A DNA stretch of 64,000 nucleotides from Acidimangrovimonas pyrenivorans (GTDB lineage: Bacteria; Pseudomonadota; Alphaproteobacteria; Rhodobacterales; Rhodobacteraceae): the NCBI RefSeq assembly GCF_042643245.1, contig NZ_JBHRSK010000012.1:7402-71401 (forward strand), written 5' to 3'. The notes beneath the pieces were generated by a model. It searched no databases. It worked only from the letters and a program-made list of their open reading frames with translations, and was not told where the DNA came from. Each line of letters starts with the position of its first letter. Positions within the stretch are counted from its first letter, which is position 1. The position numbers and the translations under genes were made by a program. Shown in pieces: positions 37,107-46,530 of the stretch.

Positions 37107-38024
37107 ATGACCAAGACCGTTCTCATCCTCGGCGCCTCCGGCGGCTTCGGCCGCAACGCCGCCCGTGAATTCGAAACCGCCGGCTGGCAGGTGCGGCGCT
37201 TCGACCGCAAGACCGGGGACATGATCCGCGACGCGCAGGGCGCCGACGTGATCGTCAACGCGATGAACCCGCCGGCCTATCACGACTGGAAGCGGATCAT
37301 CCCGGCCATCACCCGCGAGGTGCTGGCCGCCGCCCGGACCAGCGGCGCGACGGTGATCGTGCCCGGCAACGTCTATGTCTACGGCGACCAGCCCGGGCCG
37401 TGGAGCGCCGCGACGCCGCATCGCCCGGTCGCCCGCAAGGGGGCGATCCGGGCCGGGATGGAGGCGGACTACCGCAAGGCCGCCGCCGAAGGCGTGCAGA
37501 CGATCATCCTGCGCGGCGGCGATTTCATCGACCCGGAAAACCCGCAGACCGTGCTCAACATGCTGGTGCTGAAGGGGCTGGCGAAGGGCAAGGTCTCGGC
37601 CATGGCCGCGCCTGCCGCCCGCCGCGCCTATGCCTACCTGCCCGACATGGCCCGCGCCGCCGTCGCGCTGGCCGAGAAGCGGGGCAGCCTCGCGGCGTTC
37701 GAGGACGTGCCCTTCCCGGGCCTGACCTTCAGCATGGACGAGATGAAGGCGCGGCTCGAGGCGCAGATGGGGCGCAAGCTGAAGATGACGCGCTTCCCGT
37801 GGGGAGCGATGCGGCTGGCCGGTCCGTTCTGGGAACTGGCGCGCGAACTGAGCGAGATGCGCTATCTCTACGAGACGCCGCATGAACTCTCGGGCGAGAA
37901 ATTCGCCCGGCTGCTACCCGAGTTCCGGATCACCCCGTTCGAGACGGTGATGGCGCGGCAGGTGGCGGCGCTGGCTCCGGCCTCAGGGCAGGGCAAGCTC
38001 CACCCAGACCAGTCGGTGGCGTGA
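37107..38024 (+). CDS. NAD(P)-binding epimerase-like protein
   Basis: A 305-residue Rossmann-fold protein. The N-terminal motif is LILGASGGFGRNAA, and later segments GNVYVYGDQPGPWS and TIILRGGDFIDPEN resemble NAD-dependent epimerases/dehydratases. Its substrate is unknown. It is probably controlled by the divergent LysR gene. Its last 14 codons overlap the end of the convergent endo/exonuclease/phosphatase gene by 42 nt (37983-38024). Confidence 0.8.
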   Translation: MTKTVLILGASGGFGRNAAREFETAGWQVRRFDRKTGDMIRDAQGADVIVNAMNPPAYHDWKRIIPAITREVLAAARTSGATVIVPGNVYVYGDQPGPWSAATPHRPVARKGAIRAGMEADYRKAAAEGVQTIILRGGDFIDPENPQTVLNMLVLKGLAKGKVSAMAAPAARRAYAYLPDMARAAVALAEKRGSLAAFEDVPFPGLTFSMDEMKARLEAQMGRKLKMTRFPWGAMRLAGPFWELARELSEMRYLYETPHELSGEKFARLLPEFRITPFETVMARQVAALAPASGQGKLHPDQSVA

Positions 38025-39170
38025 GGCGGCCTCTGCCGTCTTCGCCCCCGGCTTGCCCGGCGCGGGCCAGAGGACGCCCGCGCCGGTCACCTTCAACCCG
38101 GCCGCCGGCAGCACGTAATCGACCCGCAGCGGGCCCGGCCCCTTCTTGCCGGACCAGTCTGCGGTGGTCAGCGCCGGATCGCCCTTGTGGTCCGGCGCGG
38201 CCGCCGCCCTGGCGCCGGCGCTGCGCGGCCGCGGGTCCTGCAAGCGCGGACCGGTCAGCAGCGCCCGGATCGCCGCGTGCCGGCCCTCGCCGTCGACCGG
38301 GTCGAGATTGGCGTCGCCGAGCAGCACGAACGGCCCTTTCGGCGCGGCAAGGGGCAGGGCGCCGTCCAGCAGCTCCTGCCAGAAGGCGATCTCGTCATGG
38401 TTGCGGCGGCCGTTGCGATCCTCCGGGCCGTCGAAGACCGGCGGCGTCGCGGCGAAGGCGAGGAGGTGCAGCGGCGACCCGTCTGGCCGGCGCAGCACCA
38501 CGTCCCAGGCGCCGACGGAGGCGAGGCGCTGGACCTTCCGCGCCGCCGGGCTCAACTGGGCGCCGGCCATCTGGTTGCCGGGCAGGTCGCGCCAGAGAAA
38601 GCGGCTGAAATCCCGCGTCGCGCCGCTGTCGATCGGCAGCCGCGACAGCAGTGCCATGCCGCCCTGGCCGGCGAAATGGCCGTAGCCCTGGGCGTCGCGC
38701 GGCCCGCCGATCTTGCCATTGCCGTCAAGGTCGACGCCGCTTTGCACCCCGCTGTTGGGCGGCAGGGCGAACAGGTGGGGGTAGGGCGCCCCGGCCTTGG
38801 CCAGCCGCTCGCGCAGCGCGGTCAGGGCGGCCAGGCCGCGGTCGTAATCGAAGCCGGTCAGCAGCAGCACGTCCGGCCGGGCCGTGGCGATCGCCGCGAC
38901 GGCGGCCGCGACCTGCTTGTCCGTGCCGCTGGCGATGTCGCGCAGCAGCAGCCCCGGGCCGCGCCGCGCCATCTCGATATCATAGGTGGCGATGCGCAGG
39001 GTTTCGGCCCCGGCAAGGGCCGGCAGCAGCAGCGCGAAAAGGAGGATCAGGCCGGCAGGAAGGAGCCGTTGTGCTCGGCCTCGCTCAGGCGGCGCCGTTC
39101 GCGGATCATGTCGGCGATCCGCCCCAGCGCGATGCCGCGCATGAACAGGCTTGCGGGAAGGAAGGCCCAT
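37983..39170 (-). CDS. Secreted endonuclease/exonuclease/phosphatase-fold protein
   Basis: A phosphodiesterase-like EEP-fold protein. Clear marks are IATYDIEM near the start of the mature chain, VLLLTGFDYD, GPFVLLGDANLDPVDGEG (metal-site Asp and Asn) and RVDYVLP, with HRLVWVEL at the end. A hydrophobic segment LILLFALLLPALAGA looks like a signal peptide. The start is unsure: the only in-frame ATG is at 39170, giving 395 residues but overlapping the upstream gene by 124 nt; a CTG at 39050 in a CTGA overlap would place the signal peptide at the N-terminus. The substrate is unknown. Confidence 0.72.
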   Translation of the reverse strand: MGLPSRKPVHARHRAGADRRHDPRTAPPERGRAQRLLPAGLILLFALLLPALAGAETLRIATYDIEMARRGPGLLLRDIASGTDKQVAAAVAAIATARPDVLLLTGFDYDRGLAALTALRERLAKAGAPYPHLFALPPNSGVQSGVDLDGNGKIGGPRDAQGYGHFAGQGGMALLSRLPIDSGATRDFSRFLWRDLPGNQMAGAQLSPAARKVQRLASVGAWDVVLRRPDGSPLHLLAFAATPPVFDGPEDRNGRRNHDEIAFWQELLDGALPLAAPKGPFVLLGDANLDPVDGEGRHAAIRALLTGPRLQDPRPRSAGARAAAAPDHKGDPALTTADWSGKKGPGPLRVDYVLPAAGLKVTGAGVLWPAPGKPGAKTAEAASRHRLVWVELALP

Positions 39171-39883
39171 GCCGTCATCGTCCAGATCAGGGTCTGCGGC
39201 GATTCCAGCGTGATCTGCCCGAAGGTGCTCGACGCCGCTTTCACCACCGCCGGCATCAAGAATGGCAGCAGAAACCCTAACGCGATGTTAATGCGGGCAT
39301 CGCGTTCCAGCCGGTGAACGACATCGCCGCCGGCGGTCGGATCGAAGGTGGGCAGGTTGACCCAGACGTTGAACGAGCCGTGGCGAGTGGGCCAGCCGAA
39401 GACCTTCTGCAGCACGACGAAGAGCGACAGCGCCAGCAGCGAGATCAGGTAGGCCATGCCGGCCGCGGTGCGCACCAGCGCGATATGCTGCGGCGTGCTG
39501 TCGCCGGGCAGCATCAGGGTCACCAGCCGCACCGGGCTGTAGGGAAAGTCGATCGCCCGCCCGATCAGCTCGCCCACCGCCGAGACGAAGAGCGACAGCG
39601 GCGTCGGCACGATCTGGCCGCGGCAGATCACCGTCAGCAGGAAGACGGTCAGGAACAGCGAGAGGAAGCGGATGCGGTTGAACGGCGGGGCGTAGCGGAA
39701 CTCGACCAGGCCGGGATAGGCCGAGGCATATTCGACGAAGGTCAGGCCACCGGCGAAAAGCGCGACCAGCGCCACGACCTGGGTCACGTCCGAGCCGGCG
39801 CCGGGCAGAAGCAGCGACGGGGTCGCCAGCAAGATCATGACAAGAATTGCGCGTACCACCGCGCCGGTCGCCCGGTTCACCAC
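39047..39883 (-). CDS. Integral membrane protein of unknown function
   Basis: A 278-residue protein with about six hydrophobic helices, including AILVMILLATPSLLL, VVALVALFAGGLTFV, LSLFLTVFLLTVI and MAYLISLLALSLFVVLQ. I do not recognise the family. The start is GTG at 39883 (or the next GTG at 39880) with GGAAGG about 9 nt upstream; a longer reading to 40078 begins in the AT-rich spacer and is less likely. It lies between leuD and the secreted EEP protein and may be cotranscribed with the latter. Confidence 0.65.
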   Translation of the reverse strand: MVNRATGAVVRAILVMILLATPSLLLPGAGSDVTQVVALVALFAGGLTFVEYASAYPGLVEFRYAPPFNRIRFLSLFLTVFLLTVICRGQIVPTPLSLFVSAVGELIGRAIDFPYSPVRLVTLMLPGDSTPQHIALVRTAAGMAYLISLLALSLFVVLQKVFGWPTRHGSFNVWVNLPTFDPTAGGDVVHRLERDARINIALGFLLPFLMPAVVKAASSTFGQITLESPQTLIWTMTAWAFLPASLFMRGIALGRIADMIRERRRLSEAEHNGSFLPA

Positions 39884-40087
39884 TGCCCTAACACCTTCCA
39901 ATCGGACGGGCGCGATTCGGTGCCGCTCCCTTGTTCCAACCTGGTTCCGCCATTTGTGGCGGGCTGCCTCAACTTTGACAAAGTTTTGCCTTTTTTGATC
40001 GCGCCCATCAATGCCTTGTCTGAAAACAGCAAATCCTTCCGGCGATTTGTGGGAGAAACTGTCGCCACATTGCATCAATAATGCAGC

Positions 40088-40119
40088 AAAAATGGGGCCG
40101 CCCTTTCGGACGGCCCCAT
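40088..40119 (-). terminator. Intrinsic terminator of leuD
   Basis: ATGGGGCCG (40092-40100) pairs with CGGCCCCAT (40111-40119) around a ten-base loop. Read on the minus strand the stem is followed by TTTTTG. It lies 20 nt beyond the leuD stop. The spacer to its left (39884-40087) is unusually AT-rich and holds no gene that I can see. Confidence 0.85.
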
Positions 40120-40139
40120 ATGTTGTGGTCAGGTAGGGG

Positions 40140-40745
40140 TCAGACCCAAGGATGCAGGGTCTTGTTCCTGGCTTCGAAGGTGTCGATCGCCGTCACTTTT
40201 TCCATCGTCAGCCCGATGTCGTCGAGGCCGTTGAGCAGGCAATGCTTCTTGAACGGGTCGATCTCGAAGGGAAATTCCTGCCCGTCCGAACTGGTCACGG
40301 TCTGATTCTCCAGATCGACGGTGATCCGGGCGTTCGAGCCCTTGCGGGCGTCGTCCATCAGCACGTCGACCTGGTCCTGCGGCAGGGCGATCGGCAGGAT
40401 GCCGTTCTTGAAGCAGTTGCTATAGAAGATGTCGGCGAAGCTGGTCGAGATGACGCAGCGGATGCCGAAGTCGAGCAACGCCCAGGGCGCATGTTCGCGC
40501 GACGAGCCGCAGCCGAAATTGTCGCCGGCGACGATGATCTCGGCATGACGGTAGGCCGGCTGGTTGAGCACGAAATCGGGCTTCTCCATGCCGTTCTCGT
40601 CATAGCGCATCTCGTCGAACAGGTTCTTGCCGAGGCCCGAGCGCTTGATCGTCTTGAGGAACTGCTTGGGGATGATCATGTCGGTGTCGATATTGACCAG
40701 CGGCATCGGCGCCGCGACCCCGGTGAGTGTGGTGAACTTGTCCAT
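40140..40745 (-). CDS. leuD: 3-isopropylmalate dehydratase small subunit LeuD
   Basis: Small subunit of isopropylmalate isomerase, 201 residues, the usual length. It begins MDKFTTLTGVAAPMPLVNIDTDMIIPKQFLK and contains the conserved GDNFGCGSSREHAPWAL and IFYSNCFKNGILPI. With LeuC it converts 2-isopropylmalate to 3-isopropylmalate. It starts 2 nt after the leuC stop, so the two are cotranscribed and probably coupled. Confidence 0.97.
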   Translation of the reverse strand: MDKFTTLTGVAAPMPLVNIDTDMIIPKQFLKTIKRSGLGKNLFDEMRYDENGMEKPDFVLNQPAYRHAEIIVAGDNFGCGSSREHAPWALLDFGIRCVISTSFADIFYSNCFKNGILPIALPQDQVDVLMDDARKGSNARITVDLENQTVTSSDGQEFPFEIDPFKKHCLLNGLDDIGLTMEKVTAIDTFEARNKTLHPWV

Positions 40746-40747
40746 GC

Positions 40748-42169
<1,422 letters not shown>

Positions 42170-42547
42170 GGCTCTCTCTCATTCGGCAGTAGGAATATTC
42201 GGGGCGTGACGGAGCGGCGCGGCGCCGAGGGCGCGGCGGGCTGCGGTCGCGTCAAAGTCGCGCGAGGATCGACAGGGTGGCGCCGTAGAAGCGGCCGGGA
42301 AGCCGCGCACGGTCATGGATGTCGAAAATGCGTTTCATGGCGGCTGTTCTACGCGCTTCGGGGAATGCAGGCAATATGGGGTGTCAGGGCCGGTGCGGCA
42401 AGGACGGCCCCGGGCCGGCGGCGGAGATGTCGCGCCGCGGTTTCGAGCGGCGGTCGGTGCCGACGCGATCTTTCCTAACCCCTTGGGCCAAGGCACCATT
42501 CATGCCACACTGGGCCGACCCCCGCAGGCAAAGGGACCCCGCGCCGC
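42170..42547. other. Non-coding region between leuC and mscS
   Basis: These 378 nt separate two divergent genes and must hold both promoters. The leuC-proximal part is very GC-rich, with inverted segments around 42210-42240 (GGCGC/GCGCC), and contains the 28-codon open frame described separately. The mscS-proximal part shows no clear promoter consensus. Confidence 0.5.
42252..42338 (-). CDS. Possible leader peptide of leuCD
   Basis: A 28-codon open frame reading MKRIFDIHDRARLPGRFY followed by ten more residues ending LSILARL, then TGA. Four of 28 codons are Leu, three of them in the last seven codons before the stop. GC-rich inverted segments follow the stop. No good Shine-Dalgarno site is visible, and the downstream hairpins lack a U-tract. 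It could be a leucine-sensing leader, a small protein, or chance. Confidence 0.3.
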   Translation of the reverse strand: MKRIFDIHDRARLPGRFYGATLSILARL

Positions 42548-43924
42548 ATGGAGCAATTCACCCCGCTGATCGACAGCGCCCAGGGACTGATTTCCGATAT
42601 CGAGACCTTCCTGGGCACCTTGCTGCTGCCGTCACGGCTGATGCAGGTGGGGATTCTGATCGGGCTGTTCGGGCTGGCGCATCTGCTGCGGGCGCTGCTG
42701 ACGCCGCCGCTCAACGACTGGATGCGCAGCCGCGAAGGCTGGCCGAAATGGCGGCTGCGTATCCTGTTGCTGATCCGCCAGCGGCTGCGCGGCATCTTCT
42801 TCGTGCTGCTGGCCTGGGCCGCCGCCGGGATCATCGCCCAGATCTCCCCCTTTCCGTCGCGCCGCTACCTGATCATCGTCGGCGCCACCATCGCGACGGC
42901 GCTTCTGGTGGTCAGCTTCGCAGCGCGGGTCATCCGCAACCGGCTGTTGCGGCGGCTGGTCAGCTGGGGCGCCTGGATCTACGTCACCCTGCATTTCCTC
43001 GGCCTGCTCGCCCCCTTCGCCGAGTTCCTCGACAATTTCGCCATCGACCTGGGCGGTTTCCACCTTTCGGCGCTGGCGGTGCTCAAGGCGCTGGTGGTGA
43101 CCGGCATCCTGTTCTCCGGGGCGCGGATGATCGCGCAGACCACGGCGGCACGGATCACCGGCAACGAGGATATCTCGCCCTCGATGCGGGTGCTGGCGGT
43201 GAAGATGATGCAGGTCGGCCTCTACGGCGCGGCCTTCTTCATCGGCCTCAAGGCGGTGGGCTTCGACCTCACCGGCCTCGCCGTGCTGTCGGGCGCGATC
43301 GGCGTCGGCCTCGGCTTCGGGCTGCAGAAGGTGGTCTCGAACCTGGTTTCGGGTGTCATCATCCTGCTCGACAAGTCGGTCAAGCCGGGCGACGTGATCA
43401 GCCTCGGCGACACCTTCGGCTGGATCAATTCGCTCGGCGCCCGCTATGTCTCGGTCGTCACCCGCGACGGCAAGGAATACCTGATCCCGAACGAGGACCT
43501 GATCACCGGACAGGTGGTCAACTGGTCGCATTCGAACGATTTCGTCCGGCTCGACATCTTCTTCGGCACCTCCTACCACGACGACCCGCACAAGGTGCGC
43601 GCCATCGCCACCGCCGCCTGCCAGAGCGTCGACCGGGTGCTGGTCTCGCGCCCGCCGGTCTGCCATATCGTCGGCTTCGGCGACAGCTCGGTCGACTACA
43701 TCCTGCGCTTCTGGATCCGCGATCCGACCGGCGGCCTGACAAATGTGCGCGGCGCCGTCTACCTTGCGCTTTGGGACGCGTTCAAGGAAAACGGCATCTC
43801 GGTGCCCTTCCCGCAACGCGAGGTGCGCCTGCTCGACGGCAGCCGGGTCGACCTGGGCCGCGCCCGGGGGCAGGACACGGCGCCGCCGCAAGAAACGACC
43901 ACGCCCGAGGAGCCGCCCGCGTGA
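42548..43924 (+). CDS. MscS-family mechanosensitive channel
   Basis: A 458-residue small-conductance mechanosensitive channel of the larger MscS type. Several N-terminal helices precede the MscS core. The pore helix is in LTGLAVLSGAIGVGLGFGLQKVVSNLVSGVIIL, and the beta domain follows with KPGDVISLGDTFGWINSLGARY and VTRDGKEYLIPNEDLI. It should release solutes on hypo-osmotic shock. The C-terminal tail is Pro/Thr-rich. Its stop overlaps the next gene (GTGA). Confidence 0.93.
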   Translation: MEQFTPLIDSAQGLISDIETFLGTLLLPSRLMQVGILIGLFGLAHLLRALLTPPLNDWMRSREGWPKWRLRILLLIRQRLRGIFFVLLAWAAAGIIAQISPFPSRRYLIIVGATIATALLVVSFAARVIRNRLLRRLVSWGAWIYVTLHFLGLLAPFAEFLDNFAIDLGGFHLSALAVLKALVVTGILFSGARMIAQTTAARITGNEDISPSMRVLAVKMMQVGLYGAAFFIGLKAVGFDLTGLAVLSGAIGVGLGFGLQKVVSNLVSGVIILLDKSVKPGDVISLGDTFGWINSLGARYVSVVTRDGKEYLIPNEDLITGQVVNWSHSNDFVRLDIFFGTSYHDDPHKVRAIATAACQSVDRVLVSRPPVCHIVGFGDSSVDYILRFWIRDPTGGLTNVRGAVYLALWDAFKENGISVPFPQREVRLLDGSRVDLGRARGQDTAPPQETTTPEEPPA

Positions 43925-44499
43925 CCCAAGACCGACCGACCGGCCTGCGCCGCGCCTCCCGCCCTCTTGCCGCGCTGGTCTCCGCCGCGCTGCTGCTCGC
44001 CGCCCCGCCGGCAACCGCCCGGCCGCTGTTTCCCGAGCCGCCGCGCCCCTTCGCGGCCGATCCGGCGGCGATCACGGTTTCGGTCCTGCTGCCCGACGGT
44101 ATCGGGCTGATCCCGGGCTCGGCGGCGCTGGTGCTGACCGCCAGCGGCGGACCGGGCGCCGCCGCCCGGCAGGCGCGCGACAGGCTGGAACAGGCGGGGG
44201 CGCCGGAGCCCGTGCAGGGCGGCATGCGGTTCCGGCTGCGCCTGGCGACGCCGCAGGCGGCCGAGCTGACCCAGCTGCAGGCGACGGTGCGCGGCTGGCG
44301 GGCCCGGGGACTGCAGCCGCAAAGCGCCATCGAGGTCACCTTCATCCCCTGCCGGGCCCGCGCCGAAGCGACCGGGGCGCCCTTCGCCCTCTCGGTGCGC
44401 TTCGCCCCCTCTGTCCCGGCGCTGGCCCTCACCGCCCCCGGCGCGACGCTGCAAAGCGCGCTGGGCCGGGCGCCGGCAGAGCTGCCCGCCTGCCCCTGA
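43921..44499 (+). CDS. Secreted or periplasmic protein of unknown function
   Basis: A 192-residue protein with an N-terminal signal peptide (LAALVSAALLLAAPPATA, cleavage likely after Ala). The mature part is rich in Ala, Gly and Pro, with one or two Cys (IPCRARAE and the C-terminal LPACP) that could form a disulfide. The start is GTG at 43921 overlapping the mscS stop, so it is probably cotranscribed with mscS. I do not recognise the family. Confidence 0.62.
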   Translation: MTQDRPTGLRRASRPLAALVSAALLLAAPPATARPLFPEPPRPFAADPAAITVSVLLPDGIGLIPGSAALVLTASGGPGAAARQARDRLEQAGAPEPVQGGMRFRLRLATPQAAELTQLQATVRGWRARGLQPQSAIEVTFIPCRARAEATGAPFALSVRFAPSVPALALTAPGATLQSALGRAPAELPACP

Positions 44500-44630
44500 G
44501 CGGCCGGAAGGCGCCGCCGCGCCGCGATATCGCGCCGTTCTGCGGGGCCGGTCATTGAGATTTCACAGCCGCGATGCTACATTTCCATCACCCAGCGCCG
44601 GGGTTCAGTCGGCGCTTCATCAGGAGGACA

Positions 44631-44690
44631 ATGTCCTGTCTCATGCGACGCAGGCAGCCGGCAGCACGGCTGCATCGGGGGCTCCGATGA
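44631..44690 (+). CDS. Short upstream ORF coupled to rsfS
   Basis: ATG at 44631 follows AGGAGGA (44622-44628) and opens a 19-codon frame, MSCLMRRRQPAARLHRGLR, whose TGA overlaps the rsfS ATG at 44687 (ATGA). The Shine-Dalgarno site is the strongest in the region but sits only about 3 nt from this ATG. In the rsfS frame a CTG at 44636 has better spacing. The ORF may be a regulatory leader, or the site may serve a non-canonical rsfS start. Confidence 0.35.
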   Translation: MSCLMRRRQPAARLHRGLR

Positions 44691-45052
44691 CGACGGCGCC
44701 CGCTCATGATCTTTCCAGCGAGGAACTGCTGGAACGCATCCTGACCTCACTCGACGACGACAAGGCCGAAGACGTGATCCCGATCGACCTGCGCGGCCGT
44801 TCGGACATGGCCGATTACATGGTCGTCTGCTCGGGCCGCTCCTCGCGCCAGGTCTCGGCGATCGCCGAAAAACTGGTCGATCGGCTCAAGCAGCAGACCG
44901 GGCGGACCAGCAAGGTCGAGGGCAAGGAAACCGGCGATTGGGTGCTGATCGACACCGGCGACGTCATCGTCCATGTCTTCCGCCCGGAAGTGCGCGAGTT
45001 CTACCAGGTCGAGAAGATGTGGCAGCCGGCGGGCAAGACCGCCAAGGCCTGA
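44687..45052 (+). CDS. rsfS: Ribosomal silencing factor RsfS
   Basis: Binds protein L14 and blocks subunit joining when nutrients are scarce. The conserved domain is clear: LDDDKAEDVIPIDLRG, DYMVVCSGRSSRQVSAI, GDWVLIDTGDVIVHVF and REFYQVEKMW. The ATG at 44687 gives 121 residues and overlaps a short upstream ORF. A longer N-terminus reaching the AGGAGGA site would need a CTG start. It is followed by rlmH after 51 nt, the usual pairing. Confidence 0.93.
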   Translation: MTTAPAHDLSSEELLERILTSLDDDKAEDVIPIDLRGRSDMADYMVVCSGRSSRQVSAIAEKLVDRLKQQTGRTSKVEGKETGDWVLIDTGDVIVHVFRPEVREFYQVEKMWQPAGKTAKA

Positions 45053-45103
45053 CGGCCGGGTTCTGACCGGGCCCCGTTCCGGGCCTCAAGACAAGGGGGC
45101 CGG

Positions 45104-45574
45104 ATGCGGGTCCATCTGAACGTGGTCGGCCGCCTGCGGGCGGGGCCGGAACTCACGCTGATCGACGACTACCTCCAGCGTTTCGACCGCACCGGCCGCG
45201 CGCTGGGCCTCGGCCCGGCGCAGCTGCACGAGGTCGAGGACCGCAAGGGCGGCGGCATGACGGCCGAGGCCGCGCTGCTCGAGCGCAGCCTGCCCGCCGG
45301 GGCGCTGCTCTGCACCCTCGACGAGCGCGGCAAGACGCTCACCTCGCCCGATTTCGCCGAGCTGCTGGCACGCTGGCGCGACAATGGCCGCCAGGACGTC
45401 GCCTTCGTCATCGGCGGTGCCGACGGTATCGATCCGGGCCTGCGGGCCAAGGCCGATTTCAGCCTCTCCTTCGGCAAGATGGTCTGGCCCCACATGCTGG
45501 TGCGGGTGATGCTGGCCGAACAGCTCTACCGCGCCGCCTCGATCCTCGCCGGCGCGCCCTATCACCGGGCCTGA
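45104..45574 (+). CDS. rlmH: 23S rRNA pseudouridine1915 N3-methyltransferase RlmH
   Basis: SPOUT methyltransferase that modifies position 1915 of 23S rRNA, 156 residues. The AdoMet-binding knot is in FVIGGADGIDPGLRAKAD, followed by the closing FGKMVWPHMLVRVMLAEQLYRA, both hallmarks of RlmH. It is next to rsfS, as in most bacteria, and 4 nt before the DUF2161 gene, implying one transcript. Confidence 0.96.
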   Translation: MRVHLNVVGRLRAGPELTLIDDYLQRFDRTGRALGLGPAQLHEVEDRKGGGMTAEAALLERSLPAGALLCTLDERGKTLTSPDFAELLARWRDNGRQDVAFVIGGADGIDPGLRAKADFSLSFGKMVWPHMLVRVMLAEQLYRAASILAGAPYHRA

Positions 45575-45578
45575 ACAG

Positions 45579-46271
45579 ATGCGCGAGGCCGATCTCTACG
45601 CCCCGGTGAAGGCCTTTCTCGAATCCCAGGGCTACGCGGTGAAGGCCGAGATCGGCGCCTGCGACCTGATGGCGATCCGGGGCGAGGAACCGCCGCTGAT
45701 CGTCGAGCTCAAGCTCAGTTTCTCCTTGGAACTGGTGATGCAGGGCGTCGCGAGGCAGGCACTGTTCGATCACGTCTACCTCGCCGTGCCGGTCTCGTCG
45801 CAGCGCGGCTGGACCCGGCGCTACAAGGATGTCCTGCGGCTGTGCCGCCGGCTCGGCCTCGGCCTGCTGGTGGTGCGCCCCGACGCGGAGGCCGCGGTCG
45901 AGGCCCATCTCGACCCCGGCCCCTACCGCCCGCGCAAGCGCGCCGACCGGGCTGGCCGCCTGCTGCGCGAATTCCAGCGCCGGGTCGGCGATCCCAATAC
46001 CGGCGGCGCGACCCGGGTCAAGCAGGTGACCGCCTACCGCCAGGACGCCCTGCGCTGCGCGCGCCACCTGCAGCAGACCGGCCCGCAACGCGCTGCCCAG
46101 GTCGCCCGCGCCACCGGCGTCACCCGCGCCGCGCCGCTGATGCGCGCCGACCATTACGGCTGGTTCGAGCGGGTGGCGCACGGCACCTACGCCCTCACCC
46201 CGGCCGGCGCCGCGGGCCTGGACCAGTTCGCCGCGGCGCTGGTCGAACTCGACCAGACCACCGAAGACTGA
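45579..46271 (+). CDS. DUF2161 PD-(D/E)XK nuclease-like protein
   Basis: A 230-residue protein of the DUF2161 family, described as putative phosphodiesterases of the PD-(D/E)XK type. The N-terminal nuclease-like core includes AEIGACDLMAIR and LIVELKLSFS, where the Asp and the Glu-x-Lys would bind metal. The C-terminal half looks like a winged-helix DNA-binding part (GPQRAAQVARATGVTRAAPLM). Role unknown. It starts 4 nt after rlmH. No restriction or defence partner lies next to it. Confidence 0.8.
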   Translation: MREADLYAPVKAFLESQGYAVKAEIGACDLMAIRGEEPPLIVELKLSFSLELVMQGVARQALFDHVYLAVPVSSQRGWTRRYKDVLRLCRRLGLGLLVVRPDAEAAVEAHLDPGPYRPRKRADRAGRLLREFQRRVGDPNTGGATRVKQVTAYRQDALRCARHLQQTGPQRAAQVARATGVTRAAPLMRADHYGWFERVAHGTYALTPAGAAGLDQFAAALVELDQTTED

Positions 46272-46333
46272 TGCCCCTCCACCCTCCCTCGCCGTTCGGG
46301 CATCGGCCGGACAGTGCCCGAACCGCCTTCCTG

Positions 46334-46396
46334 CTTTCATCTTGGCCCAAATACCTCGGGGGAGTCGCCCCTGGGCGACGGGGGCAGCGCCCCCAC
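46334..46396 (-). repeat. Dispersed intergenic repeat, copy 5
   Basis: On the minus strand GGGGGCGCTGCCCCC forms a hairpin, followed by GTCGCCCAGGGGCGACTCCC and then GAGGTATTTGGGCC with AAGATGAAAG. It matches copy 4 almost base for base over the first 37 nt but has GGTATTTGG in place of AGTATTTTC. It lies between the DUF2161 gene and gpmI, which run in the same direction. Confidence 0.8.
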
Positions 46397-46530
46397 ACCG
46401 CACGCAGTGCCAGAAGGCGTGCGGCGCAGCCGCGCATCTGGATCACCTCCGGGTCAGGCGCCGGCGGCAGAGGTTGCCGGCCGTGGCGCCGCAGCGTAGA
46501 ACCGGGCCAGATCAGCAAGGGGATTTCCAG

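Noticed and set aside
45579..46271. DUF2161 gene as part of a defence island
   Set aside because: It is embedded in a housekeeping run (rsfS, rlmH, gpmI) with 4-nt spacing to rlmH, and no other defence gene is near.
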